The notes under the pieces were generated by a model, which saw only the letters and a list, made by a program, of their open reading frames with translations, ran no database searches and was not told where the DNA came from. A stretch of 40,043 nucleotides of DNA, taken from Bacillota bacterium. Its GTDB lineage: Bacteria > Bacillota > UBA994. Below are positions 32,001-38,705 of the stretch, one piece after another. The first letter of the stretch is position 1. Every line of letters begins with the position of its first letter. Both the position numbers and the translations under genes were made by a program. Location: the NCBI GenBank assembly GCA_018333655.1, contig JAGXTJ010000024.1:1-40043 (forward strand). Reading direction: 5' to 3'.

Positions 32001-32392
32001 TAGAGCGTCGTACCCCGCCAGCACCAGTTAGCCATGTTATCACCATCGGCAGAGCTAACCCCGCCATCGGCCTCGACGTACCTGCTAACGTGCGCAATGG
32101 TCGCCTCATGGTTCCTTTCCGTTGGTTCGGTGAGAGAATCCTCGAAGCAACTGTTGACTACAGAGTACAAGGCACTGCCGAGATCGTCACCCTAGTAAAG
32201 GGCAACATCTCTGTAGAGCTCACACTCAACAGCACCATCGCTAAAGTTAACGGCACCCCAGTTGCTCTCGATGTAGCAGCCTTCGCCACCGGCGGCCGTA
32301 CCTTGGTACCTGCCCGCTTCTTGGCTGAGACCTTCGGCTACACCGTCAACTGGAACCCCGCTGACGACAGCGTGACCATCAGCAAGAGATAG
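29054..32392 (+). CDS. Large secreted surface protein: Ig-like domains plus C-terminal CuAO-N-like domain (candidate S-layer-type protein)
   Basis: The 1112 residues start with a signal peptide (MKRITALLLSLVMMSSLFAGVAFA). Invasin-like Ig modules are visible around 365-465 and 505-595. Two Ig-like repeats lie at about 807-895 and 899-985, both ending in DAAGNVTT. A CuAO-N-like domain fills 995-1112 (RLMVPFRWFGERIL, GGRTLVPARFLAETFGYTVN). The protein is rich in Thr, Val and Ala with almost no Cys, as in S-layer proteins. Codons are more uniform than in neighbours (frequent CGT, GCT, GGT), suggesting high expression. It follows a structured leader, AAAGGAGG precedes the ATG, and a strong terminator follows. 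CuAO-like modules here are not enzymes. Role as coat protein is inference. Confidence 0.8.
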   Translation: MKRITALLLSLVMMSSLFAGVAFASTTPLVALQASVSGVVARDSAIIVSGALLPIGTPGTTALNTNLYSVAVQHRAPGGSWLGTTFNLYQPITATAGSFSFAFVPDRAGDYRLAVVATAALDTALNSALGTATPLLTHTIGTVAPNSLSVSTTTPSVTWGLYQTGIGQQVTIPLSITRVIGGVLNNFYDTALLSSVTYNGATLASGAAALEAVTSADIAAQVRRVTITQPTGALAAGPLVITVTAENGESIGPVTVNVAARDAFNIIATPSATPTVGTAFDLTVTAFDAAGLLPREAGVAQRLDYTVSRVSGPFAAQPTRRVAGNGAIAWTGLIPRQGGDIVVTTEFYSDTHVLLATVSRTITVAGLRLERPVTTVRRLDETTLRVIVTDAAGNRVNNALVTFEGTAGQFAVRDINTGEFVNTASPTLQVNGLLPTQPRGSSVVNGEYSIDARLRTVGDISVRVQLPRVIGATLEWNPAPQINWTSAIAVNPTLGYTLSLEHTLLAGSADEAVLVTVRDVAGALVNDATLAFTLTDPTAAITPTLTSAVFSGNGVYSLRMNVTAAGSYTITANNTAGTLTGTATISAVAPVVAVTPEGGRLTQNFYDTITVRVTDPRTNVALNRDITVAVRPALTPLRVTTVPTAINFEAQNRALTTTGTTWDEADGIASAVSERQFRILATPNTTALRTIAGVVHEPQVSVVVAGAATTHLTLSPATLQVTPAELFYNRQNDVTVQLLNAHGVGMASSVAISGAVTLASTTLPAAGLTLRVNPVPGVVFAPEATFTVTPVHGTALTVNRPVVLPPADAVAPVITTNAPATTTAATLPVTVTITDDVNVTGIIFEGAAVTIFPARTQTFVRNVTLAVGANTFVVVATDAAGNVTTHSVTITRTAPAAADTAAPIIEVTVPAVTTEATAVVTVTVRDAVNIAANGIIFDGVVIPGFVSREQVFTRTVNLREGMNIFTVAAQDAAGNVTTRTIAVERRTPPAPVSHVITIGRANPAIGLDVPANVRNGRLMVPFRWFGERILEATVDYRVQGTAEIVTLVKGNISVELTLNSTIAKVNGTPVALDVAAFATGGRTLVPARFLAETFGYTVNWNPADDSVTISKR

Positions 32393-32425
32393 TCACTCTA
32401 AGCGAAAAAGAGAGGCCTTGTGGGG

Positions 32426-32450
32426 GAGACCCTACAGGGTCTCTTTTTTT
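32426..32450 (+). terminator. Strong terminator after the large surface-protein gene
   Basis: GAGACCC (32426-32432) and GGGTCTC (32437-32443), 4-base loop, then seven Ts. Confidence 0.9.
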
Positions 32451-32491
32451 CGTCTTTGCAGGGCAGTCGACAGAGTGCTGCTGGCTATAGA

Positions 32492-32521
32492 TTGACAGCC
32501 TTCTGGCGCGAACGATAAACT
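32492..32521 (+). promoter_or_regulatory. Promoter of the BIG2-SLH protein gene
   Basis: A perfect TTGACA (32492-32497), 18-base spacer, TAAACT (32516-32521), 33 bases before the start. Confidence 0.6.
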
Positions 32522-32554
32522 AAGGTGGTAATGGTACCGAGAGGAGAGCTTAAA

Positions 32555-35500
32555 ATGCCTCACCCCCGACATAGGAGCAGTAAAGTGCTGTGTGCCCTGC
32601 TCGTAACCCTGCTAGTGTTCGCTACCGCTGCCCACCCCCTGCGGGTGGAGGCCGCTGCCGTGACCCATGTTACAGCGACTCCTACTACTCTTAGTTTGCT
32701 TGTTGGGGGCACAGCTACTGTGGTGGCGACAGTGCACCCCGCGCACGCCGTTGACCGATTGGTTAATTGGGGGAGCAACAACGTCGGCGTGGCCACTGTG
32801 AATAGTACGGGGGTAGTCACGGGGCAAGCGCCCGGCTTGGCTATCATTACTGCTACGACTAGGGACGGCGCGCACACGGCGAGTGTAGCTGTTTCTGTTG
32901 CGACGCAGCCAGTACGCGTGACCGGCGTAACTTTGAACGCAGCAAACCTAAACTTGGTCGTTGGGGCGACCTGGTCTATAGGTGCTACCGTCAGCCCGGC
33001 TAACGCCAGTAACCCAGCCGTAGTATGGTCGAGCAGTAATGCGGCAGTGGCGTCGGTTAATGTGCATGGCCTAGTGACAGCGGTGGCGCCTGGCCTTGCT
33101 ATCATTACCGTGCGCACGCAGGACGGCAACTTTACCGCGCAGGTGGTTGTCGAGGTGGCTGCCCTTTTTATCCCCCCGACGGGCGTTAATATAACCCCCG
33201 CCACCCTAAACTTAGCTATTGGGGCGAGTGGGACTTTGTCGGCCTTAGTTTTGCCCCATAACGCCACCAACCGCTCTGTGGTCTGGGCCAGCCTGACCCC
33301 CTTGGTGGCGCAGGTTAGTGCTACAGGCGTAGTTACCGCGATTGCTCCCGGTGTGGCTTCTATTGTGGCGAGAACGCAGGATGGCACGCAAGAGGATACT
33401 GCCACAGTCACCGTGCCCGTGCCGGCTATTCCGGTCACTGGGATTACTACGCCGCCGGGCGTGGTCGCCATGACGACAGGCACGACGCGCACGATTACGG
33501 CAACTATACTGCCGGCTAATGCCACTATACGCCTGGTTAGGTGGGCCAGTAACAACCCCTTCGTGGCTACCGTTAACGCGACTGGCGTGGTTACCCCCGT
33601 CGCCCCAGGTACAGCACATATATCGGTCACCACTTTGGACGGGGGCTTTGTGGCCTGGGTAGAGGTGCAAGTTAGCATGCCCGTAGTGCCTGTTACTGGC
33701 GTGACCATGGCGCCCACCACGCTGAGCCTGGTAGCTGGGCATACGGGTGGTTTAGCGGCTACTGTCGCCCCGGCCAATGCCACTAACCGCCTAGTAACTT
33801 GGGCGAGTAGCAACACCCAGGTGGCGTTGGTGGACGCCAATGGGGTAGTCTTCGCCATCGCCCCGGGCACTGCGACCATAACGGCGCGCACCACAGATGG
33901 TGGGCGCACGGCGACGGCGGCGGTTACTGTTACAGCGCCCGTGGTTTTAGTAACCGGCGTGACCATTGCGCCTGCGACACTTAGCCTGGTAACTGGGCAG
34001 ACCGGCACTTTAGCGGCTACTGTCGCCCCGGCTAACGCCACTAACCGCCTAGTAACTTGGGCGAGCAGTAATACGCAGGTGGCCACGGTTAACGACAGCG
34101 GGGTAGTGACGGCACGCGCCCCGGGCACTGCGACCATAACGGCGCGCACCACAGATGGCGGGCGCACGGCGACGGCGGCGGTTACTGTGGCGTCGCCTGT
34201 TGTCGTAGTCACTGGCGTGACTATTGCGCCCACAACTCTAAGTCTAGTGGCTGGGCAGACCGGCACTTTAGTCGCCACTGTCGCCCCGGCGAACGCCACT
34301 AACCGCACGGTGACCTGGGCGAGTGGCAACACACAGGTGGCGACAGTAAATGCCAGCGGCGTAGTGACCGCGGTGGCCCCGGGGCTGACCACCATAACCG
34401 TAACGACGAGCGATGGTGGGCGTAGCGCGAGTACCGCTGTCTCGGTAGCCCCGCGCCCCATTTTGGCCACGGGTGTCGCCCTCTTGCCGGCTAACCTGCA
34501 GCTTGCCCGCGGGCAGGTGGGCCACTTGGTGGCCACCGTGCTGCCAGAGAACGCTGCCAACAGGGCCGTGTCTTTTGCCAGCAGCAATGCGAGCGTGGCT
34601 ACGGTAGACGAGCGCGGCGCGGTGACGGCGCTAGCGCTAGGCACAGCGACGATTACCGTCACCACCGCCGAGGGCGGGCACACCGCCGAGAGCCGAGTGG
34701 TAGTGGGGCCGCCGCGAGTGGAGACGAACATAGCTGTTGACACCGTAACTGCCTTAAGTTTGCCTGATTATGCCGATGTACTGGTGCCGGCGGGCGCGAT
34801 TAGCGGCGTAAATGCCCGGCTGATAGCCGAAGTGGTGCCCCCGCTGGAGGCGGCGCCCTTGCTTGCCGCTGCCAGCCGTGCCAACTTGGTGCCGGCCAGT
34901 GAAATAGTGCAGCTCACTTTAAGCGGGGGCACTGTCAACAGGGCGGTGCACCTGGCGCAGCGCTTTACGGCTGCAGCGATGGCCGCAGGGCAGCTGCCGG
35001 CTATTCATGTCTACAATCCCCGCACGGCAAGATGGGTTTACCTAGGCGGTACTGTGACCGACCGGGTAGTGACTGTGCCGCTAGATGCCTTTGGGCAGTT
35101 CGCCGTCTTTGCCACCCGAGGGGCACCAGCCCTGCCAGACATGGCTGGGCACTGGGCCGAGGTGCCTGTAAGGACACTAGCCGGCATGCACATTGTGGGT
35201 GGGCATAGAGACGGCAATTTTAGGCCCGATGCTGTTATTAGCCGGGCAGAATTTGTGGCTATGCTTACGCGCGCGCTAGGCCTGCCCGAGAACGCGCGGG
35301 CTGCAGAGCGCTTTCGCGATGCCGCTACCTTTAGTTGGGCGGCGGGCGCCATTGGCGCGGCGGCAGAGGCCGGCCTGGTGGGGGGTAATGCTGATGGCAC
35401 CTTTTCACCCGAACGTCGCATAACCCGGGCCGAGCTCGCGGTCATTATGTCGCGCGTGGTGCAGCAGGGGCTAGTGACAGTGCCGCGCGTGCCTAGCGTA

Positions 35501-35668
35501 AATTTTGCCGACCAGCAGAGCATACCAGCCTGGGCGCAAGGCGGTGTGCGCATAGCGGCTGAGGCGGGCCTTGTGCAGGGCTCGGGCGATGGTAGGTTTA
35601 ACCCGCATAATTTAGCCACGCGGGCGGAGGTAGCCACCATGCTCTACCGCCTGGTGGCAGCGAAATAG
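32555..35668 (+). CDS. Cell-wall-anchored protein: eight BIG2 Ig-like repeats and three SLH domains
   Basis: The 1037 residues start with a signal peptide (cleavage near RVEAAA, residue 35). Eight BIG2 repeats of 82-86 residues follow (about 36-710), each with the pattern VTGVTxxPxTLxLxxGxTxT, then ATVNxxGVVTAxAPG. A unique domain (about 710-850) precedes three SLH domains (855 to end): DMAGHWAE...GHRDGNFRPD, FSWAAGAI...GNADGTFSPE and IPAWAQGG...GSGDGRFNPH, each with an (I/T)RAE motif. SLH domains bind pyruvylated wall polymers, so the protein stands on the cell surface with the Ig repeats as a stalk. The start ATG at 32555 follows GAGGAG by 8 bases; a longer GTG reading at 32525 is less likely. 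A long open frame on the opposite strand is a composition artefact. Confidence 0.93.
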   Translation: MPHPRHRSSKVLCALLVTLLVFATAAHPLRVEAAAVTHVTATPTTLSLLVGGTATVVATVHPAHAVDRLVNWGSNNVGVATVNSTGVVTGQAPGLAIITATTRDGAHTASVAVSVATQPVRVTGVTLNAANLNLVVGATWSIGATVSPANASNPAVVWSSSNAAVASVNVHGLVTAVAPGLAIITVRTQDGNFTAQVVVEVAALFIPPTGVNITPATLNLAIGASGTLSALVLPHNATNRSVVWASLTPLVAQVSATGVVTAIAPGVASIVARTQDGTQEDTATVTVPVPAIPVTGITTPPGVVAMTTGTTRTITATILPANATIRLVRWASNNPFVATVNATGVVTPVAPGTAHISVTTLDGGFVAWVEVQVSMPVVPVTGVTMAPTTLSLVAGHTGGLAATVAPANATNRLVTWASSNTQVALVDANGVVFAIAPGTATITARTTDGGRTATAAVTVTAPVVLVTGVTIAPATLSLVTGQTGTLAATVAPANATNRLVTWASSNTQVATVNDSGVVTARAPGTATITARTTDGGRTATAAVTVASPVVVVTGVTIAPTTLSLVAGQTGTLVATVAPANATNRTVTWASGNTQVATVNASGVVTAVAPGLTTITVTTSDGGRSASTAVSVAPRPILATGVALLPANLQLARGQVGHLVATVLPENAANRAVSFASSNASVATVDERGAVTALALGTATITVTTAEGGHTAESRVVVGPPRVETNIAVDTVTALSLPDYADVLVPAGAISGVNARLIAEVVPPLEAAPLLAAASRANLVPASEIVQLTLSGGTVNRAVHLAQRFTAAAMAAGQLPAIHVYNPRTARWVYLGGTVTDRVVTVPLDAFGQFAVFATRGAPALPDMAGHWAEVPVRTLAGMHIVGGHRDGNFRPDAVISRAEFVAMLTRALGLPENARAAERFRDAATFSWAAGAIGAAAEAGLVGGNADGTFSPERRITRAELAVIMSRVVQQGLVTVPRVPSVNFADQQSIPAWAQGGVRIAAEAGLVQGSGDGRFNPHNLATRAEVATMLYRLVAAK
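33692..34465. repeat. 258-bp tandem DNA repeats inside the BIG2 region (repeats 5-7)
   Basis: Three units start at 33692, 33950 and 34208, an exact 258-bp period, and share long nucleotide stretches such as ACTGTCGCCCCGGC and ACTTGGGCGAG. Repeats 1-4 and 8 keep the protein pattern but are diverged in DNA. This points to recent duplication or gene conversion. Confidence 0.8.
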
Positions 35669-35693
35669 CCATCATGATCTATCGCATGATGGC
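35668..35693 (+). terminator. Hairpin at the SLH gene stop, made from a second SLH tail
   Basis: GCCATCATG (35668-35676) and CATGATGGC (35685-35693) form a perfect 9-bp stem without a T run. The same stretch, 35669-35706, reads IMIYRMMAAIQ-stop, a typical end of an SLH domain, echoing the real end ATMLYRLVAAK just before. Confidence 0.45.
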
Positions 35694-35711
35694 AGCGATA
35701 CAATAGGGGGC

Positions 35712-37124
35712 ATGACTTTGCCGTGCAAAATGACATTTCGCGAAGTGCTTAATGTGCTGGGCGTACTGCTCGGCCTAGGCGTGGCACGGCTCGCGCCTCT
35801 GCCTGGCCTTGAAGTCGAGGCGATGTGGGCGCTCGGCCTCTTGGTCTGGGCCATTTGCGCCTGGGTGGGGCAGGTGCTTGACGACTATGTGGTGGCGCTA
35901 CTGATGGCCGTGGGGTGGATAGCCCTCGGCATAGTGCCGCTAGAAGTGGCCTTTGCCACCTTCCACAGCCGCACTTGGTGGCTCTTGGTGGGGGCGTTAG
36001 GGCTTGGTGCGGCAGTGGCTAAGAGTGGGCTCTTAAAACGCACCACCCTCCTTATGCTCTCCGTCATGCCGGCCAGTTACTTAGGGCAGGCGCTGGCCCT
36101 TTTTGCTACGGGGGTGCTGGTCTGCCCTGCCATACCAAGCGTCACCGCCAAGGTAGCCATCACCGGCAAATTTATACCTGCGCTGGCCGAAGGCCTAGGC
36201 TGCGACGAAAAAAGCCGCGGCAGCGCGGGGCTTTTCTTGGCCATGTACCTAGGCTTTGTGCTGGCGGCACCCATGTACATGACGGCCACTAGCACTAATC
36301 TATTCTTGGTGGAGCTACTGCCGGCCCACGAGGCGAGCCGCATGACCTGGCTCTTTTGGCTGCGTGCGGCGACGCCCCCTGTGCTCTTGGCGGCCGTACT
36401 GGGCCTTGGGGCCATTATGCTGCTCTTTAAGCCGCAAGGCGGCAGAGCCGCCGATAAGGCGCGCGTGGTAGCAGACCTGAGGGCGCTCGGCCCCCTTAGC
36501 CGCTCTGAGAAAATAACTCTCGTTCTTTTGCTTAGCGCCCTGCTGGCATGGATTACCGAGAGCTGGCATGGCCAGCACCCTGCCACGGTGGCCCTAGCGG
36601 CCCTAGCCCTACTTTTGGCGAGCAAGGCCATGGATAAAAAGACCTTTCATGCCGATGTAGGCTGGTCGTCGCTTATCTTTCTCGGGGTCATCCTTAATGT
36701 GGCACAGGTCTTTCAGCGCCTGCGCATTGACGCCTTTTTGGGCGAGCAGCTACTGCCCTTACTTACTCCCCTCATGGGGCAAGTCTACCTTTTTGCGGCC
36801 CTGCTCATGCTGCTTACCATGCTGCTGCGCTTTGTCATGGTTTCTATAAATGCTCTTTTGGCACTGCTGATGCTTATACTGCTGCCGGCAGCGCAAGCGG
36901 CGGGCATGAGCGCCTGGGCGCTCGGCATGATTATTCACTTGGCGGCGCATGCGGTCTTTGTTATGCTCTACCAAAACATCGTCTATGCCGTGGGCTACGA
37001 GGCGGCAGAGGGCAAGGCCATAACCGAGGCCGATGGCGCGCTGTTTTCGCTCGTCTTTGCGGGCATTTCTTTTGTGTCGGTACTGCTCTTTTTGCCCTAC
37101 TGGCGTTACCTCGGCCTGCTGTAG
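35712..37124 (+). CDS. SLC13/DASS family anion transporter
   Basis: The 470-residue membrane protein has about 11-12 hydrophobic segments and the features of sodium-coupled dicarboxylate/sulfate symporters (ArsB/NhaD-like fold). TFHSRTWWLLVGALGLGAAV and TATSTNLFLVELL are visible; the second resembles the SNT-type substrate motif. The substrate is unknown; dicarboxylates or sulfate are typical. Start choice is unsure: AGGGGG (35705-35710) is one base from the ATG at 35712 but 7 bases from an in-frame TTG at 35718, and another ATG lies at 35730. It is followed by a terminator and seems to be a single-gene unit. Confidence 0.8.
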   Translation: MTLPCKMTFREVLNVLGVLLGLGVARLAPLPGLEVEAMWALGLLVWAICAWVGQVLDDYVVALLMAVGWIALGIVPLEVAFATFHSRTWWLLVGALGLGAAVAKSGLLKRTTLLMLSVMPASYLGQALALFATGVLVCPAIPSVTAKVAITGKFIPALAEGLGCDEKSRGSAGLFLAMYLGFVLAAPMYMTATSTNLFLVELLPAHEASRMTWLFWLRAATPPVLLAAVLGLGAIMLLFKPQGGRAADKARVVADLRALGPLSRSEKITLVLLLSALLAWITESWHGQHPATVALAALALLLASKAMDKKTFHADVGWSSLIFLGVILNVAQVFQRLRIDAFLGEQLLPLLTPLMGQVYLFAALLMLLTMLLRFVMVSINALLALLMLILLPAAQAAGMSAWALGMIIHLAAHAVFVMLYQNIVYAVGYEAAEGKAITEADGALFSLVFAGISFVSVLLFLPYWRYLGLL

Positions 37125-37147
37125 CCCGCCTTTAATAGTTTACAAAT

Positions 37148-37171
37148 AGGGCGCCCTCTGGGCGCTCTTTT
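37148..37171 (+). terminator. Terminator after the SLC13 gene
   Basis: AGGGCGCCC (37148-37156), TCT, GGGCGCTCT (37160-37168), then TTTC. It has a 9-bp stem with one G-T pair. Confidence 0.8.
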
Positions 37172-37172
37172 C

Positions 37173-37214
37173 TTGCATCTTGGGCTTTCTGTGTTAAAAT
37201 GTACTTGTATACAA
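37173..37214 (+). promoter_or_regulatory. Promoter and palindromic operator for the regulator / acyl-reductase operon
   Basis: TTGCAT (37173-37178), 16-base spacer, TAAAAT (37195-37200). Four bases after the -10 box is a perfect 10-bp palindrome, TTGTATACAA (37205-37214), over the likely transcription start. A repressor there would block initiation. The first gene of the operon encodes an HTH protein, so autoregulation is the simple reading. Confidence 0.6.
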
Positions 37215-37240
37215 AACAGTGCACAAGGGGAGTCGGCAGT

Positions 37241-37765
37241 ATGGGCTATATCAGAATTGGCGACAAACTAGTCAGCCGCGAGAAAATTATGCGCATGGTC
37301 GACAAGGTGCTAGAGCGTCGCGCCTCTGGCCTGTCGCAGCAAGAGGTGGCGGGCGACTTAGGGCTTGACCGCAGCTTTATTTCGCGCTTAGAGACTTTGG
37401 GCGAGCTACGCAAGGGCGGCAAAATTTCGCTCATTGGCTTTCCGGTGGGCAACAAAGACGAGCTCACCCTAGTGGCGGAGGAGTATGGCGTAGACCATGT
37501 CTACTTGCTGACCGAGGCCGAGCGCTGGGCGCTTATTCGCGAGCGCAGCGGGGCGGAGCTACTGAACGAAATAATGGGGCTCCTTGGGGCACTGCGCGCC
37601 TTTGACACGGTTATTTTAATCGGTTCAGATATGCGCATAAAGCTGGCGGAGGCGCTGGTAGACAAACAGATTATACCGATATACATTGGCGCCTCGCCCA
37701 TCCGTGAAGACAAGTATGTAGACCCGAGCGAGCTACGCGCGGTGCTTGCGGGGCTGCGCTACTAG
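37241..37765 (+). CDS. Helix-turn-helix transcriptional regulator (first gene of the reductase operon)
   Basis: The 174 residues have an HTH at about 30-55 (LSQQEVAGDLGLDRSFISRL), of the lambda-repressor/XRE-like kind. A C-terminal alpha/beta domain follows, with KISLIGFPVGN, VDHVYLLTEAERW, FDTVILIGSDMRI and QIIPIYIGASPI, whose alternating strands suggest a ligand- or nucleotide-binding sensor. The ATG at 37241 follows AAGGGGAG by about 8 bases; the frame is open further upstream across the operator. The next gene starts 11 bases after its stop. I know this type of protein only as an uncharacterised neighbour of 'quinate dehydrogenase' genes. Confidence 0.7.
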   Translation: MGYIRIGDKLVSREKIMRMVDKVLERRASGLSQQEVAGDLGLDRSFISRLETLGELRKGGKISLIGFPVGNKDELTLVAEEYGVDHVYLLTEAERWALIRERSGAELLNEIMGLLGALRAFDTVILIGSDMRIKLAEALVDKQIIPIYIGASPIREDKYVDPSELRAVLAGLRY

Positions 37766-37776
37766 GGGGTAAGGCT

Positions 37777-38682
37777 ATGAAGACAATTATTAGCGTGAGT
37801 CTAGGTTCAAGCAAGCGCGACCACCGCGTCGAGGTGGAGCTTTTGGGCGAGCATTGCGTTATTGAGCGCATCGGCACCGACGGCGACTTAGGGCGTGCCG
37901 TTGCGCTTATTAGGCAGCTAGACGGCAAGGTAGATGCTTTTGGCATGGGCGGCATCGATCTCTACGTGCAGGCTGGCGGCAAGAGGTACATCTTGCGCGA
38001 GGCCAGGCAACTAGCAGCAGCAGCCCAAATTACGCCCATTGTCGACGGTACCGGCCTTAAAAACACCCTGGAGCGTAAGGCCGTGCGCTATCTAAACGAT
38101 GTTTGCGGCGTCGCCATCAAGGGCACCCCGGTGCTTATAGTCTCGGCGGCGGACCGCTTTGGCATGGCCGAGACCTTAGCCGGGCTTGGCGCCAAGCTCA
38201 CCCTAGGTGACCTTATCTTCACGGTCGGCCTGCCCGTGCCGCTCTACAGCCTGCGCGCACTAGGGGCGGCGGCTAAAGTTCTAGCGCCCCTACTGACACA
38301 GCTACCCATAAGGTACCTCTATCCCTCGGGTGCGGACCAAGAAAGGTCTGTTTCTCGCGGCGCAAAGTATTTCTATGAAAATAAAATTATTGCGGGTGAC
38401 TTTCACTTTATACGACGCTACATGCCGGATGGCTGTCAGGGCAAAATTGTCATTACCAATACGGTCACCAAGCAAGACCTCGAGTGGCTCAAGCAAAAAG
38501 GCGTGCGCCTCTTAGTCACTACCACGCCCGAGCTTGACGGACGTTCCTTTGGTACTAATGTCATGGAGGCGCTGTTGGTGGCATTGTCGGGCCAGAAGGA
38601 CGCCAATTTAAGTGCCGGGGAGTACGAAGTTCTCTTAGACAGGCTAGATTTCAAGCCTCGCGTCGTCGAGCTAGGCTCGTAG
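37777..38682 (+). CDS. Protein of the type annotated 'quinate 5-dehydrogenase' (function unproven)
   Basis: The 301 residues start MKTIISVSLGSSKRDHRVEV and contain FGMGGIDLYVQAGGKRYILR, TPIVDGTGLKNTLERKAVRY and ADRFGMAETLAGLGAKLTLGD. Further on are KYFYENKIIAGDFHFIRRYM and LVTTTPELDGRSFGTNVMEA. There is no clear GxGxxG nucleotide-binding loop, so the dehydrogenase label that databases give such proteins is doubtful. The ATG follows AGGGGGT that overlaps the previous stop. The next gene's ribosome site starts 6 bases after this stop, so all three genes form one tight operon. It may prepare or deliver a substrate for the reductase; that is a guess. Confidence 0.6.
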   Translation: MKTIISVSLGSSKRDHRVEVELLGEHCVIERIGTDGDLGRAVALIRQLDGKVDAFGMGGIDLYVQAGGKRYILREARQLAAAAQITPIVDGTGLKNTLERKAVRYLNDVCGVAIKGTPVLIVSAADRFGMAETLAGLGAKLTLGDLIFTVGLPVPLYSLRALGAAAKVLAPLLTQLPIRYLYPSGADQERSVSRGAKYFYENKIIAGDFHFIRRYMPDGCQGKIVITNTVTKQDLEWLKQKGVRLLVTTTPELDGRSFGTNVMEALLVALSGQKDANLSAGEYEVLLDRLDFKPRVVELGS

Positions 38683-38705
38683 TGGTTAGAGAGGTGGAAA
38701 AGAAA

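Noticed and set aside
31208-32170. Minus-strand open frame of 320 codons within the large surface-protein gene
   Set aside because: Low-complexity Ser/Gly/Asp translation antisense to a clear secreted protein, with no start signal.
32560-34743. A 727-codon open frame on the minus strand opposite the BIG2 repeats
   Set aside because: It arises from the GC-rich, repetitive codons of the plus-strand gene. It has no ribosome site, no domain, and its own repetition mirrors the BIG2 units.
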